Program-made: the position numbers and the translations under genes
In this document: piece after piece, positions 49,310-59,879 of the stretch
How the letters are laid out: each line of letters opens with the position of its first letter
How positions within the stretch are numbered: the first letter of the stretch is position 1
The notes under the pieces: model-generated
The model's input: only the letters and a program-made list of their open reading frames with translations
Told to the model about the DNA's origin: nothing
Databases searched by the model: none
Assembly: GCA_025093555.1 (NCBI GenBank)
Contig: JAIWNF010000019.1
Location: 248,001-312,000, forward strand
Direction of reading: 5' to 3'
Source: Circinella umbellata
Lineage: Eukaryota; Mucoromycota; Mucoromycetes; Mucorales; Lichtheimiaceae
Length of the DNA: 64,000 bases

Positions 49310-49935
49310 TATAATAATATATTGGATGTTAAAAGCTAAAAGTATTACCTTCATCTGCCATGAATTTTGCATAGTAATGCCCAGACAAGAAATTTCAAAT
49401 GGCTTATTGGCAAAACGAAAATCAGATAATTGAACCATCGTGTGGTAGATGTGTTTAGCTTTCGTGTTCATACGGTAAGCACGACACAAACAACCTTCTA
49501 CGTATTAGGAATCCGCACACGAACACCTAATGTCACCAATTCATTCGAATCTGATATACTGGACCCGGGTCTTTTAACTTCCACAACAAACAAATCTGAT
49601 GCGCGATGAAATACAGTAAAATCAGGAAAAAGAAGTTTGGGTGTATTTCTTGTTGATTCTAAAGTTGAATTTGCCCTTTAAAAATGATACCGTTGTTTGT
49701 TATTAATTAGATGTCGATCATAGTAATTGATAAAACGGAGAGAAATATAATTACCATTTATGACCCAATTTACAATTGTCAATGAAGAGAGCATGTAGGG
49801 GGGCATGAAGATAAGTATGAACCAAAGTATCTTCTGTTATACCATTTTCATTATACGTTTTGACACCCGCACACACATTTAAAACAGTCACAAAGGAGTA
49901 TGTAGTGATGGAAAATAGTTGAAGAGTGTGACTTT
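49310..49935 (-). pseudogene. Broken PD-(D/E)XK-nuclease-like gene
   Basis: Minus-strand relic with at least two exons. About 49935-49760 reads ITEDTLVHTYLHAPLHALFI and then KLGHKW, followed by a GTAATT donor. A TTTTAAAG acceptor near 49682 leads to KLLFPDFTVFHRASDLFVVEVKRPG. The spacing PDF...SD.FVVEVKRP has the form of a PD-(D/E)XK core (Asp, then ExK), and similar proteins are common in Mucoromycota genomes as I recall them. An in-frame stop and loss of the following helical region come after LGVRVRIPNT. A shifted frame then resumes with CRAYRMNTKAKHIYHTMVQL, matching the usual C-terminal part. The function of the intact family is unclear. Confidence 0.6.
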
Positions 49936-51341
49936 GAAATTTGTCACAACTACAATTAATCTCTATTCTGCGTTATGAGAATTATAAAAACTGTATTCAT
50001 TCACACACAAATAAAAACAGACTCTTTTCCCCTTTTCTCACCGTTTTTCATCTCTTGGCTCGGATTAGTCAAGTCGTATTTCAAGTGTTGTCTGTTTCAA
50101 GTATTTTGTATGTGAAGGAACAAGAGAGTCCGTTTGGTCAAGTTCTTATTATGGTTTATTAATTAGTCTTATCATTATATAGTTTTTGATTCATCCTATT
50201 ATTTTGTATCGCTGGTTTCCAGTCGTTTATATCTCATTGTATTGTTGTATCTCTGCTGTTGCAGTCGTTCATATCTCTGTCCTCCTATATTGTATTGGTA
50301 TGGATTAGTCTTTTAGTATTTCTCATATATTATATCCCCAATTTTTATGTCTTGTATCTAATTCTCTATTATTATTGGTTTAGTGTGACTGTCTATTTCT
50401 GAACTTAGTACAATAAGTACATAAAATCATCTTTTCTCTTGACTGACATTCCTTGGTATGTATTGATTAATGAACGTAACTCCCAAATATCATAATTTTT
50501 GCGCTGTCGTAACTATATACTATGTTCATAATAAGTGTCAGTAACAAAAACAATAAGGAAATAACTATAACAATAAAAAGAACAATTATAGTAATAAAAA
50601 ATTACAGTACCTCTGCAACTTTGTTGCACCACGAACAAACATAGGGGGGGGACGGTAGGACGCAACCAATCTCTTTCAAGATCAACATGTCGATCACCTA
50701 ATACACTAGCGCTGTTATCAAATAAGAAGACACATATCAAGCTCCTGAGATAGTGTTAGCAATCATAAACGTACAACCAGCCCCCCTTCAACTTTTTTTT
50801 TATTTCCGTCCTTGCTTTTGTCATTCATTTTTCTTCTCTCAATTTTTACCACAATCCCCCAAAAACAAAAATATATTTACAAAGCTTTCATAGAAGGTAT
50901 ATTTTTTGACTTGTTTTTGTTCTCTTTGATGGATTTTTTTTTGATGATTTTCAAGTAAAACAGACAGATTTTCTCTACTTATTGGATCGTACCACTAGAA
51001 CAATTCATAGTAATTCATAATAACTAGTTAATAACCTTAATAAAATAGTAATGACACTATTTTTTTTTATCTTGTTCGGTACCTGTTCTTCTTTCTTCAT
51101 ATTTTGTACGTTTAATTCTTCAATAGGTTATGTAATTTTGTATTTGCTACCGGGTGATAATGCAATAATTTCAAAAGACACGTCATTTTCAGTTAGTGAA
51201 ACCTCACTACTACTGACACTCTCAACATCATCCTTCTCGCTATAATTTATAAATAATAAAATAGTTAAATATTTATGAATAAATAAGAGCTATAACAATA
51301 AGTGTATCAAGTGAAATTAGACTATAAGAAAGTTAAATTTA
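49936..51341. other. Gene-poor stretch with an exon-like remnant
   Basis: Mostly without coding signal. On the minus strand, 51245-51113 follows an AATTATAG acceptor-like site and reads a 38-codon acidic segment (EKDDVESVSSSEVSLTENDV then SFEIIALSPGSKYKIT) to a stop. It may be a lost last exon of the gene at 51342-52028. A fragment near 50740-50620 (minus) reads FDNSASVLGDRHVDLERDWL and could be a protein relic I cannot assign. Confidence 0.4.
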
Positions 51342-52028
51342 TTATTTCTCAATAATATCTCGAATTGCTTGATTAGCAACATGTGCCATTAAAGTAGCAG
51401 TTTTTATGCTCTCTAAACGATGTTTAGTAATAGCCTCTTTCTATATAGAATATTCAATAAACAGTTATTATTATCCTTATTGTAGTTATTTTATCATTTA
51501 CTCTTTTATTTTTGCATTTATATTATCATCATTACGTATAACTATATTTACCAACAAATATATTTCTTGCCAAATAGTTTTCTTGCAACGAGTACTAAAA
51601 GAAATGTAACAATGGTTGTCAGTCACTCTTCCAAATACAAAATGAAAATAAAAAAAGGGCTAAAAAGCTATGAGCCTGTTCTACTTACTTGGTTTTTACA
51701 TCAGGTCTTAAATCACTCATTTTATTCAAATATCTTCGTGACCAAACTGTTGCATACGATGTCCAATTGTTATATTCATTCCACTTTACAATTTCATGTT
51801 TATATTTATATGCGAAAGCTTCTAGTGTAGGATTTTCTGTTTCTAGAACAAAGGTTGAAAGTTCTATTTTCAAATAATATATAAAAAAAAGACAAGAATT
51901 TAATGTTTGTCCTCTTTATATATACATCTTTCTTCTTGGTGAATTTCCTTAATTATTCGTTTAATACCTTGATAACCTGGATAGAAGTTTTCTTCTTCCT
52001 TGATTGTTAGTGAATGTTCGTTGGACAT
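51342..52028 (-). CDS. Four-exon gene for a 125-aa protein of unknown function
   Basis: Exons complement 51968-52028, 51689-51863, 51552-51594 and 51342-51440. All have GT..AG borders and join in phase: 378 nt, 125 aa. I do not recognise the family. The protein begins MSNEHSLTIKEEENFYPGYQ. Its middle is rich in aromatic and charged residues (KHEIVKWNEYNNWTSYATVW, SRRYLNKMSDL), and it ends in a helical segment (KEAITKHRLESIKTATLMAH, VANQAIRDIIEK). No signal peptide or membrane segment is visible. The spacing of Trp, Tyr and basic residues recalls a small helical DNA-binding module, perhaps from a domesticated or relic mobile gene, but that is a guess. Four clean junctions in otherwise decayed DNA argue it was recently functional. 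An alternative donor exists two codons upstream of the chosen exon-1 end. Confidence 0.6.
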
Positions 52029-53243
52029 TGTTATAAAAAATAGAAAAAAGGCTGCGGAAACAAAGGAGGGGAAGGGCACTTTTAATTTCATCCACCGCAA
52101 TTCATTCTACTATTTAGAGTCTTGTTAACCACATAATTGCTTCTACTAATATTTTTTTGTGAAATATATATATATATATATATACTGAATCAAAGTTTTA
52201 GTTTATTACCTGATGAAATTGTATATAATATTTTACAGTAACAAAAATATAATTTAATACATTAAAAAATAGGTACGAGTACTGCCTCGCTAGTAGATGA
52301 CAAAAATAGTACAATGGTATAAGGTTTTAACATAATAATGTTAGGTAAAGTAACTACAAAGAATATAACATGAGAGCACGCGTATTCAAAAGTACCTCGA
52401 AAAGTATCTAAAGTAAATACATTTATTTACTGTTTAGCCAACCAACATTTATACATCATTGATTTTGAAAAAGAAATAAGAAAGAATAAAACATAATTCA
52501 GGTGGAAATTTAACTTTGTTTACTAGTACGTATCGTATTCCAAGAAACTGTTTCCATTTGATACGTATTTAGAGTTGTAAGTATTGTTATTTTTTCAGTT
52601 CTTACAAACAGGTTTAATAAGTGATAATACAAGAATTGATCAGGATTAATTACTCAAAGGATAGCATGATATCTTTGATCATCCTTCCATCAGTACGTAC
52701 TACGTATCATCATTTTACTGATATTCGATGTCTGTGGATAATAAAAAATAAAAAGACTGTTATACACCCAAAAGTCAATTAGAATTGTTCTATTGTACAA
52801 TATAACTAAATATAAGGAATAATCAGCAAGTAAATATATAAAGATTAGATCACACTGGCTGGTTTATAATATACGGCATATATGTAAATGCGTCTATTAG
52901 GTATAAAGTTTTTGTTTTTTTTTCAAGGAACACGTGAGAGAGTAGATGCTAGTATTTCTGGAACAAGAGGGATGCATGATTAGAAAATATAATCATACTC
53001 TCACTAAATAAATTCTTAATTAGCAAATGTGGCTCGGCTTTATTATTTACTATTCTTTCTTCGTACATACGTAGTATTACATAAAAGCAATTTTGTTGTG
53101 TAAAAACAATGCATTGTATAGATCTTCCCCAACAACAACAACAACAAACTGTATAAATACGTAGCAATGTTTTTTTTTCTTAAAACTTGTTTTTTTTTTT
53201 ATTTTTTTGTAAATAATAATTTGAACAGCGAAAAAAAAGAACT
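52029..53243. other. Intergenic, upstream of two divergent loci
   Basis: Lies between the start of the orphan gene (-) and the start of the questin-oxidase-like locus (+). AT-rich with a TA run at about 52168-52185, frequent TACGTA words (near 52530, 52695 and 53055) and an AAC run at 53131-53146. No open frame is supported. Confidence 0.5.
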
Positions 53244-54359
53244 ATGGGAGTTCTTCCAACTGAAATTAATCCCATTACATCACATTATGCTATTCGTATT
53301 CCTGGTTCAGCATCAATCGATCTATCAAAACATATTTTAATCGACAAAAATCATCAAAAACATGATATTTTTTATAACTCTTGTGGTTTTCACAAGTAAA
53401 GTATCTATTTTCAAACTAAAAACACACACATGCAGCCGTGTGAACAGAAAAACATTTTATTCCCATAAAACGCATACATACTAATGAAGTCTATTTTTAT
53501 ATTATAATAAGTCATTTGACACATCATTATTTAGCAGCATTTGCGTTTGGTGCGGATACAAAAAGATTACAAGAAATTTTTGATTTCCATGCATCTTATC
53601 AACGTCCTATTCCTGCTTCAATTACAACATTAACAAGAGATACTTATCGAAAAGAAATTCGTAATCGAGACGCGTATACAAGTTATCTCATTCTTTTTAC
53701 GAATGAAATTGAGAAATATGGGGTGTTAGAAACAGTGCGTTATTGGATTTTCAAGGATGAAATGTTAGCTCAACTACTTGGTGGTGCATACCATCCATTG
53801 ATTCATTTGGGTTATGCAATCGAGTTTAATTTACCCAATGTAACTGCAGAAGCATTGGCTATGATGGCTTGTTGTGAAGATTATCCTGCTCCCGTTATGA
53901 AACATTTAAATGATAAAAATGAAGATGGAGAAGAGTTGAAACAAATTATGAATGGCACCCAAACGGCCTTGACTATTTTTCAAACACTCTACGAAGATTC
54001 GGATTTTGATAATGTTATCAAATATACAGATGAAACAAAGGCACAAAATGTTTATGATAATTCAGTAGTAATTAAAAGATTACGCGAATATGCTAGTCAA
54101 TGGCACTACAAAGGTAAGAGGGGGAAACGGAGTGATTACTTCTTGTTATTACGTATCTTTATAAGATTACCTGACACAATACGTACGTATAATCAACAAT
54201 ATAGATGCCGAATCTAGTTTGAAAGAACTTTTTATTTTTAGTGTCGTTTTATTTGTTGCTTCAGGTATTCGTGAACAAGAAATCAAATTGGATTTTTTCT
54301 TTGCTCGCGCAGTCACTTCTGTACATGCAATCACCATTAAACAACGTATGAAAATTTAA
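53244..54359 (+). pseudogene. Questin-oxidase-like (AflY/DUF4243 family) gene, frameshifted
   Basis: Three exons 53244-53395, 53512-54113 and 54265-54359 join in phase and read 282 codons of a questin-oxidase-like protein (Baeyer-Villiger-type family; the best known members act in fungal polyketide pathways). Recognisable parts: HHYLAAFAFGADTKRLQ, HPLIHLGYAIEFNLPNVTAEAL and LDFFFARAVTSVHAI. Family members run well over 400 residues. Here the frame stops at 54359, after QRMKI. The next frame continues at once with NLTPYYQVKQKTYWRDI, which fits the family, so a one-base indel in the A-rich run at 54349-54356 broke it. The frame then stops again at about 54480. Either a recent pseudogene or a sequencing indel followed by a divergent tail; the short continuation favours decay. 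Confidence 0.75.
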
Positions 54360-55339
54360 CACCTTACTATCAAGTAAAACAGAAGACATATTGGAGAGAC
54401 ATTACTAAAATTAATCGTCATGACATTTACCCACCAGATACTTCAACACATCTAATGCCAAGTTATAATATTCAAGAGTAACAGCCAGTGTAATCGTAAT
54501 CACCATTCAAGGTTCAAGTACATCGCTTATTGGGGCGATAATACAAAACCCAGATATAAACAAGCACGCGACTAGCACTTTATGAATCGAAAATCAACAG
54601 CTACGTAATGATTTAGCTACATACGATCAACTTGGTAATAACAGCAACATTACATCAAGACCAATGAGCATACTATAATAATTTGAGCAGCATAATATCT
54701 TTATACGTATAACTGTTATTGTCACCACCATCTTTAAAAAACAAAGGCAAAGGTCAAACACCAAAAAATCATCACGATTTGTCCTATTGAAGAATCAAGG
54801 CAGCAATATTTCGAAAATTAAAAACTCTAGCTATATTGATACAATTGGCTTTTATATCATCAATTCAAATCATGAAACCACATTTTTTAAAACAACAACA
54901 ACAGATCATCGAGACGTTTATATTTCAGAGCAATATGAAAAATAATCAAGGAACACCATAAAGAACATCATCAGTTATATATATTTATATCATTGCCGTG
55001 CAAATTGATACAACATATTGAAGCGTTCAATGTGTGATTGAAGTACTTCGTATAAAGTTATAAAATAAAGAAGAAATAATACACTATGCTGTTGTATTTG
55101 AGTAATAAATTAGATAATAAAGAATAGAAATATAGGTTGTGGGAGTTCTTATATTCAGGAATATTACGTCTGAATCCACAAAAGAGAAATCTTATAATGA
55201 GTTTAAGAGACTTTATGCTCAAAGGAAACCATTGTTAGGTCAATTTAATTGTTAAAAGACTAAAAGATTTTAAAGGTAAAGATAGAACTGAAGAAAAGAT
55301 TTTATTTGCAATAATTTAAAGGTATTTATACAATTTAAC

Positions 55340-55404
55340 AATGCCGGAAATGTGGCATTGCTTTACCAGAAAAGTAGCATTGGTTTGCCAGAAAAGTGGC
55401 ATTA
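55340..55404. repeat. 22-bp short tandem repeat
   Basis: Units GTGGCATTGCTTTACCAGAA and GTAGCATTGGTTTGCCAGAA, each followed by AA, then a partial GTGGCATT; a further related ATGCCGGAAATGTGGCATT stands just before. About 2.5 to 3 degenerate copies. Confidence 0.7.
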
Positions 55405-56189
55405 GATAAGCCAATAGGAACACGTAATGAGGCTGTTAGTAATAATAATAATAATAATAATAATAATGACGGCAATATGTTGATATAACAATGTCTTTAA
55501 TTTTTATACGTTACAATATATCACATATAAGAACGGCAACAAATAACAAGTTAGAAGGCCAGAAAAACCACACAAAAAAAAATCAAAAACAAAAGAAAAC
55601 CATCAAAGTAGTCTCTCAAAAAAATCATAGAATACAAGTCAATCATCTCTCTATCATTACTTATATACGGAGAAAATGAAGAAAAAACATATACAAATAT
55701 ATATAATCAAGATATTCTTTAATGATCCATAAGCAGGAAATTGCACACAGTACATCAGAAACAGAAATCTCAAGACTCCATGAGAATATTATCATAAAAT
55801 ATATTCAAAAAACAAAAAATAAAAACACTATATACTATACACTAAAGAGTTTATTCGGGATCACAGAGACATATTCAGGCAAGAATAATATTTACTATTA
55901 TAATTTCTTCAATTACACACTAATACGTCTTATAAATAATACGTAAATACATCTTTAACTTAAAAATAACACTAGAAGTGTCCTTTGCGTCTATTGGAGA
56001 GTACACAAGCATATACGTACAAATAATAAAATGGCCCGCATATTATGTATATGGGTAGCCAAAAAAAAAGAGAAGAGATATTCACAAAGAGCGTTGCAAA
56101 GTAACACTCTGCCCTTGTACAAACTAGAAGTATAAACTAGAAATATACTATTTTTTAATGATAAATACAAACCTTCTAGGTGATTACAA

Positions 56190-56530
56190 ACAACAAACTT
56201 TTTTGGATGCGGTGGATTTCTTCTTTGCTTTTTAGAATGTTGTTGTTGTTGTTGTTGTTGTTGTGGTGGTGGTGGTGGTGGCGGTGAACAATTTATACTA
56301 TAGCATAGGAGGTAGTTGCAAGAAAGTATATGAGAATGGTGGCATCATGTTTCGTGAATGCTAAGGCGGGTAAAAAGCTGGATTAGAATGAAATGATTGT
56401 TGTAGTGGTGTGCATCATGATGGATTATTATTAGCTTGTGACTGATAAGTAAGAGCACGTGGATTAACAAGAGAAGATGGTGCTTGAGCTTCAGAAGCGA
56501 TACAATGTTTTGAAAGATATTACATAACAC
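56190..56530 (-). pseudogene. Decayed Gln/Pro-rich protein fragment
   Basis: On the minus strand one frame reads SEAQAPSSLVNPRALTYQSQ, ANNNPS, two stops, CTPLQQSFHSNPAFYPP, stop, HSRNMMPPFSYTFLQLPPML. A shifted frame continues with a Pro7-Gln8 run and HSKKQRRNPPHPKKF. The composition is that of a transcription-factor-like disordered region. The stops TGA and TAG could each come from one C-to-T change (CGA, CAG), but no intact copy is available for comparison. No domain is recognised. Confidence 0.5.
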
Positions 56531-58081
56531 AACAATGGTTGCATATCATTTGTCAACTCTAATGTACTTTTTTTTAACAGAATATTGTGCCCGGGAATCA
56601 TGTCCAGGGCTAAAAATCATAAATTATTCGCTTTTTTGATGTTGCTTCCAAGGAAGGAGCATTAAACGCTCTAGTATGTTTTATATAAAGAAAGAAAATG
56701 AAAGCAGTACTTTTTGATTGTATAAAGATGCAGTGACAGTAAAAATACTCTAATATTTGTGCTCATATTTTACGCTGCTTTGCTGCATATTCTACTGTCT
56801 TTTCTTTTTCGTCTATGATATTTTGATAATGCAACGTCTGATACTTATGCGCGCTTGAACATTAAACAAACTTGAGAGCTTTTACCAAGAGTACAAGTGT
56901 ATAATAGCAAGCTATTCTTATTAGTACGATCTTAAAATAAAATGAAGGCCCAGGGCTGGATATACCTGTGCATAATCAGTCCATTTCAGTATATTTTCAG
57001 CTTGTTAATATGTTTCTTAATCAAAGAGTGTTCTTTTGGTTTTCGTACATCTCATAATACGATAATCATCAATTGGTTACTTTACGGTGGGATATAATTG
57101 ACTAGGAGTGGCATAAATCCTTTTATAAGATAATATGTAATAATAATTATCATTTGCACCAAAATCGTAATGCTTTTAAAAACAAAATTAATATAACATT
57201 CTTTTTACTCGACAAAGAATCTTCTCTTACTGATTTCTGCAGTAAAATCGTTATTATTATCTGGAGCATTTGCTTAACATAATTTAATTTTTTTACTAGT
57301 TGCAAGAAAAAACTATTATATATTCATTAATAAAACAAAAAAGACATGTCAATTATATCTGTTTGTCTTCCATCGTCAACTAGCATTATCATTGTTTCTA
57401 CTTGTTTTTTGAAGATCGACAGCTATGGAAGTACAGAGATATTTCAAATTAATGATGTCATCAAAAGGCGTATCATCAATATCATTCAGTGATGTTTTGT
57501 ACAGTTTTGAATATCCAATTAGTTTTAATATTGTTTGACAGTGACATGGCGTCCTTCTTTTCCTCTCGATATTTTTCTCGATTATTGACTTAGTTGGCAC
57601 AAAAGTAATATTTTCCAGCACTTCAATAGAGGTATCAACAAGAGCCAGGTGAGATTACCAAGAGATGCATTGCCATGACTCATATATATTTTAAAATTTG
57701 ATTTTAACATTTACTTCTCAGAATTAGTTTTTAAAAATGATGTCAATATGGTTTTATATATAGCATGCTTGAAGCAGTATGAAAAATAGATAGAACTCCA
57801 AGTTACAAGTAGCAAACAAAAAAAAAAAGAAGACGGGGAAAGAAGCTTCAAAATGAATTTTATTGGCTGGGAGGCAGCTCAAGAAACTTTTGTAACTCCT
57901 GTTGCGGCATTCCAACGTAAATAACTGAAAAGTGAATTTCAAGTTGCTTGGCAAATATCTTAAGTCTAGTGGTATGGTAGTGTATATTACATGAACTAAT
58001 TTAGAAAAGTAACATTCATTATGTTTTCTTGTTCTTCTTCTTCTTCACATTGGCTTGCTTTAATAACGTTTTTATGCTATT

Positions 58082-59190
58082 TTTATACAGAGCAACAGCA
58101 GCATCCTTTTTTTTTTCAATTACTTTCTTTTTCATCACGGCATTTGTTTGGCTTAAGGAAGTCCCCCTTCAATCTGCGTCTTGTTGGGAGGTATCCATCT
58201 GCGTCTGGGTTCCTTAGTGACAGTGGATATCTTGCTATCCTGGGGCAAGATTGTCATCCCACTGGTAGCGTTGTCAAACGAATGTTCGTGACCGATGGTA
58301 TCTTTTGAAAAGTCAAGTTAAGTCAAGATTATTGGTGTTTTTATGTAAGCTTTTCGTTTTACTAACACTCTTTTTTTTATATAGTGCAACAGGAGCATCC
58401 TTTTTTTTTTTTGGATTACTTTCTTTTTCATCACGGCATTTGTTTGGCTTAAGGAAGTCCCCCTTCAATCTGCGTCTTGTTGGGAGGTATCCATCTGCGT
58501 CTGGGTTCCTTAGTGACAGTGGAGATCTTGTTATCCTGGGGCAAGATTGTCATCCCACTGGTAGCGTTGTCAAACGAATGTTCGTGACCGATGGTATCTT
58601 TTGAAAAGTCAAGTTAAGTCAAGATTATTGGTGTTTTTATGTAAGCTTTTCGTTTTACTAACACTCTTTTTTTTATATAGTGCAACAGGAGCATCCTTTT
58701 TTTTTTTGGATTACTTTCTTTTTCATCACGGCATTTGTTTGGCTTAAGGAAGTCCCCCTTCAATCTGCGTCTTGTTGGGAGGTATCCATCTGCGTCTGGG
58801 TTCCTTAGTGACAGTGGATATCTTGCTATCCTGGGGCAAGATTGTCATCCCACTGGTAGCGTTGTCAAACGAATGTTCGTGACCGATGGTATCTTTTGAA
58901 AAGTCAAGTTAAGTCAAGATTATTGGTGTTTTTATGTAAGCTTTTCGTTTTACTAACACTCTTTTTTTTATATAGTGCAACAGGAGCATCCTTTTTTTTT
59001 TTGGATTACTTTCTTTTTCATCACGGCATTCGTTTGGCTTAAGGAAGTCCCCCTTCAATCTGCGTCTTGTTGGGAGGTATCCATCTGCGTCTGGGTTCCT
59101 TAGTGACAGTGGAGATCTTGTTATCCTGGGGCAAGATTGTCATCCCACTGGTAGCGTTGTCAAACGAATGTTCGTGACCGATGGTATCTC
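58082..59190. repeat. Tandem array of four ~295-bp units
   Basis: The landmark CATTTGTTTGGCTTAAGGAA (CATTCG in copy 4) occurs at 58141, 58437, 58732 and 59027, spacing 296, 295 and 295 bp. Units 2-4 are nearly identical, differing mainly in poly-T length and a GATATCTTGCTATC/GAGATCTTGTTATC variant that alternates between copies 1/3 and 2/4. Copy 1 has a diverged left end. Between copies, each unit holds GTAAGC, then TACTAAC, a T tract and TATAG within 40 nt. The plus-strand frame in each unit is open for about 75 codons (RHLFGLRKSPFNLRLVGRYP), and a minus-strand frame is also open, so coding status is unclear. Confidence 0.92.
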
Positions 59191-59879
59191 TTTAAAAACA
59201 CATTTTGCATGCTTCTTTTATGAAGGCTAATAAAACCTGGTTAAACGTTGGTTGATGTTTTGGAAAGTTTAGGGATTCCATTGATGTATATATAATTTTA
59301 CGCTTTTTGTAAAACTCATTTCTTTTATGTCTTTCTTTGAAATTATGTCTGAATACAATATTGTTTATGGGAAGCCTCTTCCAAATTGTTATTTAACTTA
59401 TTGAATAATCGGCTATGCATAGTCCATTATCGTGAGAAGACTATGAGCGTTGGTAGATGAGTGCTGAAGAGGTAATTGGGTTGCTGATTGTATTACTCTA
59501 TTTGAACGTTGTAAAGATATATAGGTTTAACGTGTGTACGTTCACCATCAATGCTATCAATATTTGCATTTTCTGTAGTAATTTCATTACGTTGAAATTT
59601 ATTTATTTTATTAATGACGAAATTAAATTGAACACGCGCTGATTGCAGCTTATTGCTCTCGCCTGTCACAAAGAGAGGAACTGAAAAACCTGCGGGGATG
59701 CAAGAAAAGCTGTATTGAAAATGACAGTACATAGATATCAATGAGGGGGATGAGGTAGGGGTCGTCTAAGGTAAAAGAGAAAGTAGTGAAGTAACAAAGA
59801 AAAAAAAAGGTAAAGGAAAAAGATGGAGATGTGGAGCATGGGAAAAGAAATGCTGATACTTGTTTGGTTTGTTAGTTTT
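59191..59879. other. Unique spacer between the tandem array and the LINE
   Basis: No recognised coding sequence. Frames at 59457-59642 and 59493-59741 overlap on opposite strands and lack family features. Confidence 0.45.

Larger units (their letters stand above)
54360..58020. other. Gene-poor stretch with protein relics
   Basis: 54360-55030 keeps coding-like segments broken by stops (for example RHDIYPPDTSTHLMPSYNIQ, then ENQQLRNDLATYDQLG), possibly the decayed tail of the preceding locus or another gene. 55330-55405 holds a short tandem repeat and 55437-55467 an AAT run. 56190-56530 (minus) is a decayed Gln/Pro-rich protein. 57376-57640 (minus) has an 80-codon frame (LENITFVPTKSIIEKNIERK) of unknown kind. 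No intact gene is supported. Confidence 0.45.

Noticed and set aside
58305..58604. 99-codon plus-strand open frame in the tandem array as a real protein
   Set aside because: Repeated in every unit with a stop at the same place and shifted by poly-T length; an antisense frame is open as well, so coding is unproven.
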